A DNA stretch of 16,132 nt from NCBI GenBank assembly GCA_038527215.1, contig JBCBGC010000163.1, positions 1-16,132 of the forward strand, given 5' to 3'. Positions 8,111 through 14,960 of this stretch are shown in pieces. The notes beneath the pieces are model-generated. The model searched no databases. It was not told the origin of the DNA and worked only from the letters and a program-made list of their open reading frames with translations. A program made the position numbers and the translations under genes. Position 1 is the stretch's first letter. Each line of letters begins with the position of its first letter. This stretch comes from JAWPMV01 sp038527215 (GTDB lineage Bacteria; Bacteroidota; Bacteroidia; J057).

Positions 8111-9625
8111 ATGAAATACCTCACTTCTACGCTTTTGCTTGCTTTCTGCCTGGTAGCCTCTCCGTTACAGGGGCAGTTCATTCAGGATTCCTACATCACC
8201 GGGATAGGAGATAAATATGCCAATGAGGCGCTGGTAAAAATTGTCGCTACGGTGGACAATCGGCAGAAAAATGCCACCGGCTTTTGCTGGCAGGATTCGA
8301 CTCATATCGTCACCGCGCTGCACGCAGTGGCGGGCAGTCGCACCATCGTCATCAAATCTCCCAACGGCCAATCCAAAGCCACCATCGAAAAGGTGTTTCG
8401 CAAGGGCGACCTGGCCTTGCTTAAACTGGACCCGAATCGTCCCCTGCGAGGGCTCAAACCCCTCAAAACCGAATTCGAAGACCCGAATTATAACCGCCCT
8501 TCTATCTGGGGGTTTCCGCTTAGGCAGGAGTTTTCCGGTGGAGAAAAGCTGGAATTTAAGGTAACCAGTCGTCCGATCAAGCTGAAAGAGCTGATCATCG
8601 GCAATGATGGCATCCTGCGCAGCCTGGATGTACAGGGCTATCCGCATACGGATGTGGTCATTTTCAATGTCATTTCTACCATTCATCCAGGGCATTCCGG
8701 TGCGCCAATTTTGAATGAAAGAGGGCAGTTGATCGCCATCGCTGATGGCGGATTGCGTCGAGGCACCGCTGGCATCAACTGGGCCATCCCGGCCAACTAC
8801 CTGAGCGAGCTGAAAGACTCCGATGAGGCGGTGGACGCTGAGGCCACCAACCTTGACGTGCTCCACTGTGTGGCAGGAGAAGGCAAAAACCTGGGCCATC
8901 TGGATACCACCCGCAATGATAGTTTCATTTTTGGTACCCATCTCAATCACCTCACCATCGGAGACGCGATCGAGACCTTACCCGAAGCCCAGGCCCAAAG
9001 CCTGCTCAACGCAGCGGCTCAGTTCTATGACCGGGAAACGGCCGAGGGACGAGTTGGCTACAATGAACTCATGCGAGCCGATATCAATGTATACCTGGAC
9101 GAGCGTTCAGGGATTTACTTTGCTACGCCGAGTCCTTATTGGCGGGATTCCAGCATGGCTTATGCCATCCACTACCGGCAGGACCCGCATCCGGATATCC
9201 CAGAAGAACAGAAAACCCAACTCTACTGCCAGACGGCAGGGGGGGCCCTGGGCTTTACCATGCACATGGAAAAGGCGGATTCCTATGAGGCCTCTTCAGA
9301 CCTGGCCAAGCAGTTCATTGATTCCCGCAAGTACACTTACGACCGCACCCGGGATGAAGGAGACAAAGCCTATCATGATTATTTCCAACTGAGCGCCGAG
9401 CAAAGCAAGGAAGAATATTCTCTGGAGATTTATTCCGGGGCAAATACCACCCTGGAGACCAGTCATATGATTATGTCCATCGTTTCAGGCCCCCGGGTCC
9501 TGGTAGCCGACCTCCAGCTCACCAATAATGTGGAGCGGTTTGAGCGCATGGGCCTGGAGGAGAAGGATTTCATCATGCTGCTCTTTTGTATGCAAATCAC
9601 GGGCTTGTCGATGGGGGATATGTGA
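8111..9625 (+). CDS. Secreted trypsin-like serine protease with unknown C-terminal domain
   Basis: 504 residues. Residues 1-22 are a signal peptide (MKYLTSTLLLAFCLVASPLQGQ), placing the product in the periplasm or outside. Residues about 38-220 form a trypsin-fold (S1/HtrA-like) protease: the catalytic His is H71 in VTALHAVAG, the likely Asp is D100 in FRKGDLALLKL, and the nucleophile is S196 in IHPGHSGAPI, followed by GQLIAIADGG and a GINWAIP strand. The oxyanion-hole motif reads GHSGAP instead of the more usual GNSGGP. There is no PDZ domain. Residues about 235-504 do not match any family recognised here; they contain SYEASSDLAKQF and a hydrophobic tail (DFIMLLFCMQITGLS). It is the last gene of the cluster; the repeat array begins 28 bp after its stop and no intrinsic terminator is evident in between. 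Confidence 0.9.
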   Translation: MKYLTSTLLLAFCLVASPLQGQFIQDSYITGIGDKYANEALVKIVATVDNRQKNATGFCWQDSTHIVTALHAVAGSRTIVIKSPNGQSKATIEKVFRKGDLALLKLDPNRPLRGLKPLKTEFEDPNYNRPSIWGFPLRQEFSGGEKLEFKVTSRPIKLKELIIGNDGILRSLDVQGYPHTDVVIFNVISTIHPGHSGAPILNERGQLIAIADGGLRRGTAGINWAIPANYLSELKDSDEAVDAEATNLDVLHCVAGEGKNLGHLDTTRNDSFIFGTHLNHLTIGDAIETLPEAQAQSLLNAAAQFYDRETAEGRVGYNELMRADINVYLDERSGIYFATPSPYWRDSSMAYAIHYRQDPHPDIPEEQKTQLYCQTAGGALGFTMHMEKADSYEASSDLAKQFIDSRKYTYDRTRDEGDKAYHDYFQLSAEQSKEEYSLEIYSGANTTLETSHMIMSIVSGPRVLVADLQLTNNVERFERMGLEEKDFIMLLFCMQITGLSMGDM

Positions 9626-9653
9626 CCAAAAGCGGCGGTCAGTTCGTAATCTC

Positions 9654-9734
9654 GGAGACCCCGGATAAACTGCACAAACGATCTTGTCACCCCGGAAGCA
9701 TCCGACCGAAGGGAGGAGGCTATCCGGGGTCTCC
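9654..9734 (+). repeat. Repeat copy 1 (internally deleted)
   Basis: 81 bp. It starts with GGAGACCCCGGATA and ends with TATCCGGGGTCTCC but lacks the left hairpin and the middle module; the right arm (GTCACCCCGGAAGC to the end) is intact. It looks like an internal deletion derivative. Confidence 0.85.
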
Positions 9735-9784
9735 ATGATTGCTAATTCCCTGATCGTTTGGCATATCATTGCCTCCTATATCTC
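9735..9784 (+). repeat. 50-bp inter-copy linker (first of three)
   Basis: The linker begins ATGATTGCTAATTCCCTGAT. The copy at 10008-10057 is identical and the one at 10212-10261 differs at a few positions. Identical linkers point to tandem duplication of copy-plus-linker blocks rather than independent insertions. Confidence 0.9.
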
Positions 9785-10007
9785 GGAGACCCCGGATAAT
9801 CCGCTTCGTCCCTCAGCGGCTTTCCGGGGTGACACCTGGGTGTGAAGAGCCGTGCTTCCAGCACACACGACAAACACAAACGCTTTTGTGCCATCCGGGG
9901 TGACACCTGGGTGTAGGGAGCCGTGCTTCCAGCACACAGAACGATCACAAACGCTTTTGTCACCCCGGAAGCATCCGACCGAAGGGAGGAAGCTATCCGG
10001 GGTCTCC
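9785..10007 (+). repeat. Repeat copy 2 (middle module duplicated)
   Basis: 223 bp, equal to the basic ~153 bp plus a 71-bp tandem duplication: TCCGGGGTGACACC recurs at 9823 and 9894. The two modules differ slightly (GTGTGAAGAGCC versus GTGTAGGGAGCC). Confidence 0.9.
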
Positions 10008-10057
10008 ATGATTGCTAATTCCCTGATCGTTTGGCATATCATTGCCTCCTATATCTC
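10008..10057 (+). repeat. 50-bp inter-copy linker (second of three)
   Basis: Identical to the linker at 9735-9784. Confidence 0.9.
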
Positions 10058-10211
10058 GGAGACCCCGGATAATCCGCTTCGTCCCTCAGCGGCTTTCCGG
10101 GGTGACACCTGGGTATGAAAAGCCGTGCTTCCAGCACACACAACTATCACAAACGCTTTTGTCACCCCGGAAGCACACCGACCATCGGGAGGGGAGCTAT
10201 CCGGGGTCTCC
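10058..10211 (+). repeat. Repeat copy 3 (basic form)
   Basis: 154 bp with one middle module. The right-arm loop differs from the other copies (CCGACCATCGGGAGG rather than CCGACCGAAGGGAGG), while the flanking stem AGC/GCT plus CCCCGGA/TCCGGGG is kept. Confidence 0.9.
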
Positions 10212-10261
10212 ATGATTGCTAATTCCCTGATCTTTTGGCGTATCATTGCCTTTTATATCGC
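10212..10261 (+). repeat. 50-bp inter-copy linker (third, diverged)
   Basis: Same linker as at 9735 with several substitutions in its second half (for example CTTTTGGCGT for CGTTTGGCAT). Confidence 0.85.
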
Positions 10262-10414
10262 GGAGACCCCGGATAATCCGCTTTCGTTCCTCAGCGGCTT
10301 TCCGGGGTGACACCTGGGTGTGAAGAGCCGTGCTTCTAGCACACACGACTATCACAAACATTTTTGTCACCCCGGAAGCATCCGACCGAAGGGAGGAGGC
10401 TATCCGGGGTCTCC
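10262..10414 (+). repeat. Repeat copy 4 (basic form)
   Basis: 153 bp with one middle module. After its end the linker starts (ATGATTGC) but is then lost and the GIY-YIG segment follows. Confidence 0.9.
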
Positions 10415-10815
10415 ATGATTGCAAAAAAGCGTAGCGAAAAATGAGTCTACCTCAATACCCCATAATATCCTCATACAAATCTCTCCAATCAGGATTCATT
10501 TTTTTAATCAGCTCCTCTTTCCAACTGCGCTGCCAGCGCTTTAATTGTTTTTCACGTTTGATCGCCACGTTTATATCATGATGCCCTTCGTACCACACCA
10601 AAAGGGCGAGGCCATACTTTCTGGTAAAAGCGCTTCCTACACCATTTTTGTGATCGATGATTCTTTGCTTGAGGTTGGTGGTCACGCCCACGTAGAGGGT
10701 CGAGCCGACTGGATTGGAGAGGATGTAAACGTAGGCAAAGGATTGTGGGTCCACGGTGAGTTGTTTTTTCAAAAAGAAGTTACACGATTTTTTTGACTCA
10801 TGGAGACCCCGGATA
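10401..10815. mobile_element. Candidate GIY-YIG element bounded by 18-bp inverted repeats
   Basis: TATCCGGGGTCTCCATGA (10401-10418) and its exact inverse TCATGGAGACCCCGGATA (10798-10815) bound a segment that contains only the GIY-YIG gene. The inverted repeats are the outer ends of copies 4 and 5 plus four further bases. This is the layout of a small element or of a nuclease gene flanked by its own target palindromes; mobility itself is inferred. Confidence 0.45.
10452..10754 (-). CDS. GIY-YIG nuclease family protein (URI-type, small)
   Basis: About 100 residues from a GTG at 10754, giving a short lead before the domain, as usual for this family. Visible family features: YVYILSN and YVGVT (the GIY and YIG positions), the catalytic Arg in NLKQRIIDHK, AFTRKYGLALLVWYE, and the conserved Glu in AIKREKQLKRW, followed by KMNPDWRDL. 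This matches small single-domain GIY-YIG endonucleases (COG2827-like), which cut DNA using a metal ion. All expected catalytic positions are present. The frame stays open upstream to 11057 through the repeat, but that part is repeat translation. A TTG at 10772 is another possible start. An ATG at 10801 lies in the inverted repeat but is one base out of frame (see findings). It is antisense to the cluster upstream and nested in the array. Confidence 0.85.
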   Translation of the reverse strand: MDPQSFAYVYILSNPVGSTLYVGVTTNLKQRIIDHKNGVGSAFTRKYGLALLVWYEGHHDINVAIKREKQLKRWQRSWKEELIKKMNPDWRDLYEDIMGY

Positions 10816-11055
10816 ATCCGCTTTCGTTCCTCAGCGGCTTTCCGGGGTGACACCTTGGTGTAGGGAGGCGTGCTTCCAGCACACAGAACGATCACAAACG
10901 CTTTTGTGCTTTCCGGGGTGACACCTGGGTGTAGGGAGGCGTGCTTCCAGCACACACGACTATCACAAACATTTTTGTCACCCCGGAAGCATCCGACCGA
11001 AGGGAGGAGGCTATCCGGGTCGCGGATCCCGACATCCTGATCGTCGGGGGTCTCC
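10802..11055 (+). repeat. Repeat copy 5 (duplicated middle module plus 30-bp insertion)
   Basis: 254 bp: the basic unit, a 71-bp duplication (TCCGGGGTGACACC at 10841 and 10912) and about 30 extra bases inside the right end, splitting TATCCGGG from GGTCTCC. The insertion carries its own hairpin, CCCGAC (11028-11033) pairing with GTCGGG (11043-11048). Confidence 0.9.
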
Positions 11056-11078
11056 ATGATTCAAATAGCACCAGCCAC

Positions 11079-11110
11079 AAAAAAACCCCGGGAAGCTCCT
11101 CCCCGGGGTT
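11079..11110 (-). terminator. Intrinsic terminator of the coiled-coil protein gene
   Basis: On the minus strand AACCCCGGG pairs perfectly with CCCGGGGTT (9 bp, loop of about 8), followed by a run of seven T. It lies about 20 bp after the stop codon at 11131-11133. The stem is distinct from, though similar in sequence to, the CCCCGG cores of the neighbouring repeats. Confidence 0.85.
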
Positions 11111-11130
11111 ACTTTATGCAAATATGTTCT

Positions 11131-13986
11131 TTACTCCTGCGCGAGCAGCTGGTCAGGGAAGAAGATATAAATGGTCGCATTTCTATCTTCCCGGTTCTGA
11201 ACCTTTTTGACCACGCCTTCCAACAGGATGGGGTCAAATTTCCGGGAGTAGGCAGAAATGATCTCCTTCAGGTACTGGGCCCGTAGATCCGGCAGATGCT
11301 CATTGCGGAAGTTGGTGGCGGGAATTTCTTTTACGACAGCTTCCCCGAGGAAACTTTCCGGGCTATCCTTCTGAGGGAGGACCGTGATTTTATCGTAGAA
11401 AAAACGATCGTCCAACTTGCCGGAGAAGGTACGGCTGCCGCTGATATCGGCACTTCCCTGAATGAAAATCTTCACTTGCCCCTCCTGTCCATCTTCCAGG
11501 TAATGCAAGGTCTCCTTGACGAAAGAGCCCAGGGTAGCCCCATAGATTTCCCGAAATTTATTTTTGTCCATATAATACTCCCCCGGTCCGAAGAGCATCT
11601 TGAGGGACTTTTCCGCATCCTTAAGCTGGACGGCAAAGTAACGGCCTACAAAGCCTTCCACGACCTCACGGTCTGGGTAGAACTCCGCTTTCCAGTAGGA
11701 ACGCTCGATCTCGAAATCTTCGGCCCACTGTTCCATGGCCACAGGCTTGAGGCTGAAATCCTCTCCATACCGCTCCTTCATCACTTCTTCTTCGGCCTTG
11801 AGCGCCTCCATTTTCCGGCGGTCCTTATCTATTTCCAGTTCTACCTTGGTAGTGGCAGACCGAATATCCTTTTCCTGCTGGCTCAGGTCTACAAACTCTT
11901 CCTCCAACTCGGTGAGCTCGGCATCCGTGGATTCCTGTTCGCTGCGCAAGGCCTCGATCCGGGATTCCAGATCAGCCTGGCTGAGACAGTCGGACTCTTC
12001 ATCGAAGGTTTTGTAACGACCCACGAAATCGCCCACCTTGCCTTCCATCTGTTCGATGTTTTCGACATTCTGATCCAGTTCTCCTCTCAGTTGGTTTTTC
12101 TCGGCGATCAACTCGGCCAACTCCGCTTCGAGGCGTTCGATATTGCCCACGCGGGAGTCGTAGTCAGACTTAAGAGATTCCAATTCTTCGGCTTGCTTTT
12201 GGACCTTGGCGCTAACCTTGTCTTTCTTTTCCCCCAAAGTCAGGACGGCAAAGGTTACATCCGCCCCTTTGTTGAGGAGGTTATCCAGCCTACCCAGGGA
12301 TTTCTTGGTGACCGGAATATTGTTCTGAGGGAGCTTAAGGTCATTTTGTCGCTCTTTTAATTCCGCGAGCTTACCGGTTATTTCAGAAATTCGGGCCAGA
12401 GGTCCGACCAGTTTTTCCTTGAATTTTTTCTGTTTTTGCTCCAGGCGACCAATGGTATTGAGGATTTTTTTCAGGTCCTTTTCACAGGAGCGAATTTCCT
12501 TTCTGACGGTTACTTCCGGCTTAAGGTTATCCAGGTCATTTTTGAGCTTATCGACCCTTTCTTTACGCTCCCGGGCTTTTTTCACCTTATCAGAAGTTTC
12601 CTTCATGCCCTCCTTCAACTTCTCCCGCTTTTGGGTGAGCTTACCGTATTCGTCCTCCTGCTGTTGGAGTTTTTGAGCGATTTTTTCTTTCTCCGCATCC
12701 AGGGCAGAAATTTGCTCCCGTAGGGCTTTTTTCTTCTGGTTTTCGGCCTCCATTTCTTTGACCAGGTTACTGCTGGCGCTTTCCAAATCGCCAATCTCCT
12801 GGGTCAATTCTTCCAGAATCTTTTTGGGTTTATCCTCCAGCTTGGCGTTCAGCGCGTCTTGTTGGTTTTTCAATTCGCCATACTCTGTCTCCAGGCTATC
12901 GGTCCTTGTATTGGAGGCAGCCAGCGCCTCTTGCAACTGGACTTGCTGCTGGGTAAGCTGGTCATATTCTTCCTGAAGCTGATTGGCGGACCGGAGGACC
13001 ATGCCCATTTCATTTTTGAGTACGCCCCGATCAGCTTCCAGACCGTCCAGAGAAGCCATGATCTCTTCACCCTGCAGGTCTTGCATTTCCTGATACATGG
13101 TAGCCAGGGCGGTGCTATCAGTCTCGATCGCGGCCAGGGAACTGGTAGGTTTAGGAGAAAGTTCTTTCACGCGATCTCCCAATTGCTGCAAGTCTGATTC
13201 CAGGGTTTTAAGCTGAGGCTCTGTAGCCTGATCGGCCTGCTTGAGGCTGTCCATTTTGCTATCAATCGCCGTCCCCAGCGGGAGTTGGGCCATTTGTTCC
13301 TTCAACTGGTTGACCTGGTCCTTCTTGGTGACCTTTTTGGCCTTTTTCAGGATTTCCGGTTCTTCCAGGATATTATCTTCGATGGGCTTGAGCACATTGC
13401 CCTCTTCATCAAAATAACCCAGGTTTTGGCCCAGGCTTTGGTACGCATCCGATAAATCATCCAGCGTAGGCCCTTTCCCACTGTCTGCGGCCTTGACTTC
13501 CCGAGGGCAGTTGTTCTTCATCCGGTTGTACAGGTTCAGGCCCTGCCGGCTATTCTGAAATCCGCTTTGGACAATGGTGGCTGCGTTGGGATCGCTGGTA
13601 TCCACCCACTGCTTAAAGTCCGAATTTTGGGTGTACTCGTGAGAAAAGGTAGCCTCCAACTGATAGTGTCTCAGGCTGCTCCGGCCGCCCAATTGGAAGG
13701 CCCGGTGCTTTTGAATCCAGGAGGGGTTCAGCGCATAGGTCTGTTTGGCATCTCGGAATGCAGTATAGGCTTCTTTGAAATTCTCCGTGCGCTTTTTGGA
13801 ATAGCCCTCAGCGGAATCCGGAAGCAAGGGTTCGGTCAATTTGATGTCAAAAAGGCTAGGGGGACAGTCTTCATCCTGGCAAATGGGGATGTTGGGGTTT
13901 TGGGCCCACATCATACCCGGCAGGCAAAGAGCAAGCATCCAGACTAAGCCTAGTCCCTTTCGGCATGCTACATTTAGGGGGGTCAT
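11131..13986 (-). CDS. Large secreted coiled-coil protein with possible OmpA-like C-terminus
   Basis: 951 residues. A signal peptide at about 1-29 (GLGLVWMLALCLPGMMWAQ) indicates export. Residues about 30-190 form a globular N-terminal region with several cysteines (ICQDEDCPP and NNCPRE). Residues about 205-750 are almost continuous coiled coil, rich in Glu, Lys, Leu and Gln with long heptad-like stretches (for example LEELTQEIGDLESASSNLVK). Residues about 754-951 are globular; the segments VKIFIQGSADISG, LPDLRAQYLKEII and NREDRNATIYIFF, in that order, resemble the GHTD, RA-x-V and R-V-x-I strand/helix pattern of OmpA-like peptidoglycan-binding domains, but the match is weak and has a long insertion. 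A structural periplasmic role is inferred. The start at 13986 gives a complete signal peptide. A 15-bp palindrome lies upstream and a strong terminator downstream. Confidence 0.85.
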   Translation of the reverse strand: MTPLNVACRKGLGLVWMLALCLPGMMWAQNPNIPICQDEDCPPSLFDIKLTEPLLPDSAEGYSKKRTENFKEAYTAFRDAKQTYALNPSWIQKHRAFQLGGRSSLRHYQLEATFSHEYTQNSDFKQWVDTSDPNAATIVQSGFQNSRQGLNLYNRMKNNCPREVKAADSGKGPTLDDLSDAYQSLGQNLGYFDEEGNVLKPIEDNILEEPEILKKAKKVTKKDQVNQLKEQMAQLPLGTAIDSKMDSLKQADQATEPQLKTLESDLQQLGDRVKELSPKPTSSLAAIETDSTALATMYQEMQDLQGEEIMASLDGLEADRGVLKNEMGMVLRSANQLQEEYDQLTQQQVQLQEALAASNTRTDSLETEYGELKNQQDALNAKLEDKPKKILEELTQEIGDLESASSNLVKEMEAENQKKKALREQISALDAEKEKIAQKLQQQEDEYGKLTQKREKLKEGMKETSDKVKKARERKERVDKLKNDLDNLKPEVTVRKEIRSCEKDLKKILNTIGRLEQKQKKFKEKLVGPLARISEITGKLAELKERQNDLKLPQNNIPVTKKSLGRLDNLLNKGADVTFAVLTLGEKKDKVSAKVQKQAEELESLKSDYDSRVGNIERLEAELAELIAEKNQLRGELDQNVENIEQMEGKVGDFVGRYKTFDEESDCLSQADLESRIEALRSEQESTDAELTELEEEFVDLSQQEKDIRSATTKVELEIDKDRRKMEALKAEEEVMKERYGEDFSLKPVAMEQWAEDFEIERSYWKAEFYPDREVVEGFVGRYFAVQLKDAEKSLKMLFGPGEYYMDKNKFREIYGATLGSFVKETLHYLEDGQEGQVKIFIQGSADISGSRTFSGKLDDRFFYDKITVLPQKDSPESFLGEAVVKEIPATNFRNEHLPDLRAQYLKEIISAYSRKFDPILLEGVVKKVQNREDRNATIYIFFPDQLLAQE

Positions 13987-14353
13987 GATAATTTTGTTCG
14001 TACAGTAATAGCGTTTCTTAGGTAAATCCTGTCCGATTCGGACATTCAGAAAATCTAAATTTATTCGAATCCAGGATATTTTCCCTTTCTAATATACCGA
14101 CTATCTCGGTTAATGCCATAAGGGCCAGGTCCTTCCTGTCTGATCTGCTGGGCATTTCTTCAGGAAACTAAGAAAATCGATTTATCTACCTTATGATATC
14201 TATTCCTACGGGCTTTGTCCAGGGAGGGCTTATTTTGGCGGACAAAAGGGGTAATTTTACCGGGGTATTTGGGTGAAAATGAGGGGCCTTCCTGATCCAT
14301 GGACAGGCTTTCCTGGCAGCTGTGTATTTTTACCCTATCATCAAGCCAAGATC
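13987..14353. other. Divergent intergenic region between coiled-coil and GNAT genes
   Basis: This carries the promoters of two divergent genes. It contains the palindrome at 14030-14044, a small palindrome GGTAATTTTACC at 14250-14261, and TATTTTTA at 14325-14332, which could be a -7 element 22 bases before the GTG at 14354. The part from 14273 is open in the GNAT frame but looks unlike a GNAT N-terminus. No further gene was seen. Confidence 0.5.
14030..14044. promoter_or_regulatory. Perfect 15-bp palindrome upstream of the coiled-coil gene
   Basis: TGTCCGATTCGGACA has 7-bp arms around one central base, 44-58 bp upstream of the ATG at 13986. It could be an operator for a dimeric regulator or a hairpin in the leader RNA. 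Only one copy is seen in the window. Confidence 0.4.
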
Positions 14354-14902
14354 GTGAACCAAGCCATCAACATCATCCCCCTGAATGCCGATAATATGGC
14401 GCAGTTTCTGGTGTATCTCCAGGACCATATTTCTGATAATGGGCAGGGCAGCACCCCGCTTTTTCTGCCAATTTCCCGATGGAATTTAAGGTTGCCGGAA
14501 CACCTCGCAGACAGCTTTCAAAAAGGGCTGGACCTCGATACGCATACCACGGGTTGGCGGCGCGGCTTCATGGCGATAGACCAAAAGGGAGAAATCGCGG
14601 GGCATATCGACCTGAGATCCCATCCACAAGCTCACACGCTTCACCGGGCGCTGTTGGGCATGGGGGTGCATCGGGATTTTCGAAAAAAAGGGCTGGGCAG
14701 CCAAATGTTGACCTTCCTGGTGGAATGGGCCCAACAGGAAACTGAGCTTGCCTATATTGATTTATGGGTCATGGCGGAAAATAAGCCAGCCATCCGCCTT
14801 TATCAGAAGATGGGTTTTGAGGAGATCGCACGGGTGAAAGATAAGTTTCGGATAGATGGGGAAGCGCAGACTTCGGTGATGATGGCAAAACCTATCCAAT
14901 AA
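14354..14902 (+). CDS. GNAT-family N-acetyltransferase
   Basis: Transfers an acetyl group from acetyl-CoA to an unknown substrate in the cytoplasm. Motif A is clear: MGVHRDFRKKGLGSQML, with the R-x-x-G-x-G-like acetyl-CoA loop. Motif B is DLWVMAENKPAIRLYQKMGFEE. The preceding strands (GFMAIDQKGEIAGHIDLR) complete the fold. The GTG at 14354 (VNQAINIIPLNADN) is chosen because the fold's first strand starts at INIIPL; it gives 182 residues, normal for the family. An upstream GTG (14273) or ATG (14279) would add about 25-27 residues that do not resemble a GNAT N-terminus, and an ATG at 14398 would cut the first strand. The 58-bp gap to the next gene allows cotranscription. Confidence 0.85.
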   Translation: MNQAINIIPLNADNMAQFLVYLQDHISDNGQGSTPLFLPISRWNLRLPEHLADSFQKGLDLDTHTTGWRRGFMAIDQKGEIAGHIDLRSHPQAHTLHRALLGMGVHRDFRKKGLGSQMLTFLVEWAQQETELAYIDLWVMAENKPAIRLYQKMGFEEIARVKDKFRIDGEAQTSVMMAKPIQ

Positions 14903-14960
14903 GGAAAGCCCCTGAGAGGGTTTCGGAAAAATTATATATCGAAGTGCATATCATTATACC

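Larger units (their letters stand above)
9654..11055. repeat. Array of five direct copies of a hairpin-forming ~153-bp repeat with embedded GIY-YIG gene
   Basis: Five copies in the same orientation begin with GGAGACCCCGGATA and end with GGTCTCC; the end sequence TATCCGGGGTCTCC, complete in copies 1-4, is the exact inverse of the start. Inside each full copy the core ACCCCGGA alternates in orientation four times: start, TCCGGGGTGACACC, GTCACCCCGGA, end. Each half can therefore fold as its own hairpin, or the two ends can pair. The middle part holds a third hairpin, GTGCTTCCAGCAC. Copies 1-4 are separated by a 50-bp linker. Between copies 4 and 5 the linker is replaced by the GIY-YIG gene. The array lies between two convergent transcription units. 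All open frames inside it are repeat translations. Confidence 0.95.

Noticed and set aside
8165..8950. 261-residue minus-strand gene
   Set aside because: It overlaps the protease domain, which has a recognisable catalytic triad in the opposite frame.
9623..9641. Intrinsic terminator just after the protease gene (TGACC / GGTCA)
   Set aside because: Only a 5-bp stem overlapping the stop codon and no T-run after it.
9766..10424. Small proteins encoded by frames within the repeat array on both strands (for example 9852-10118, 10049-10246, 10197-10424)
   Set aside because: They are translations of the repeats, recur copy after copy in several frames, and follow the structure of the palindromes rather than codon use.
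9654..11055. CRISPR array
   Set aside because: The repeated units are about 153 bp and internally palindromic, and the material between them is itself repeated, with two identical linkers. There are no unique spacers and no cas genes.
9654..11055. Retron or other reverse-transcriptase-linked RNA, because of the strong hairpins
   Set aside because: No reverse transcriptase gene is present in the window.
10773..11057. Long N-terminal extension of the GIY-YIG protein
   Set aside because: The extension is in-frame repeat sequence (copy 5) with no similarity to the nuclease family; family members start just before the YVYIL strand.
11296..12360. 354-residue plus-strand gene
   Set aside because: It is antisense to the coiled-coil gene; the open frame is a by-product of its Glu/Lys/Leu-rich codons.
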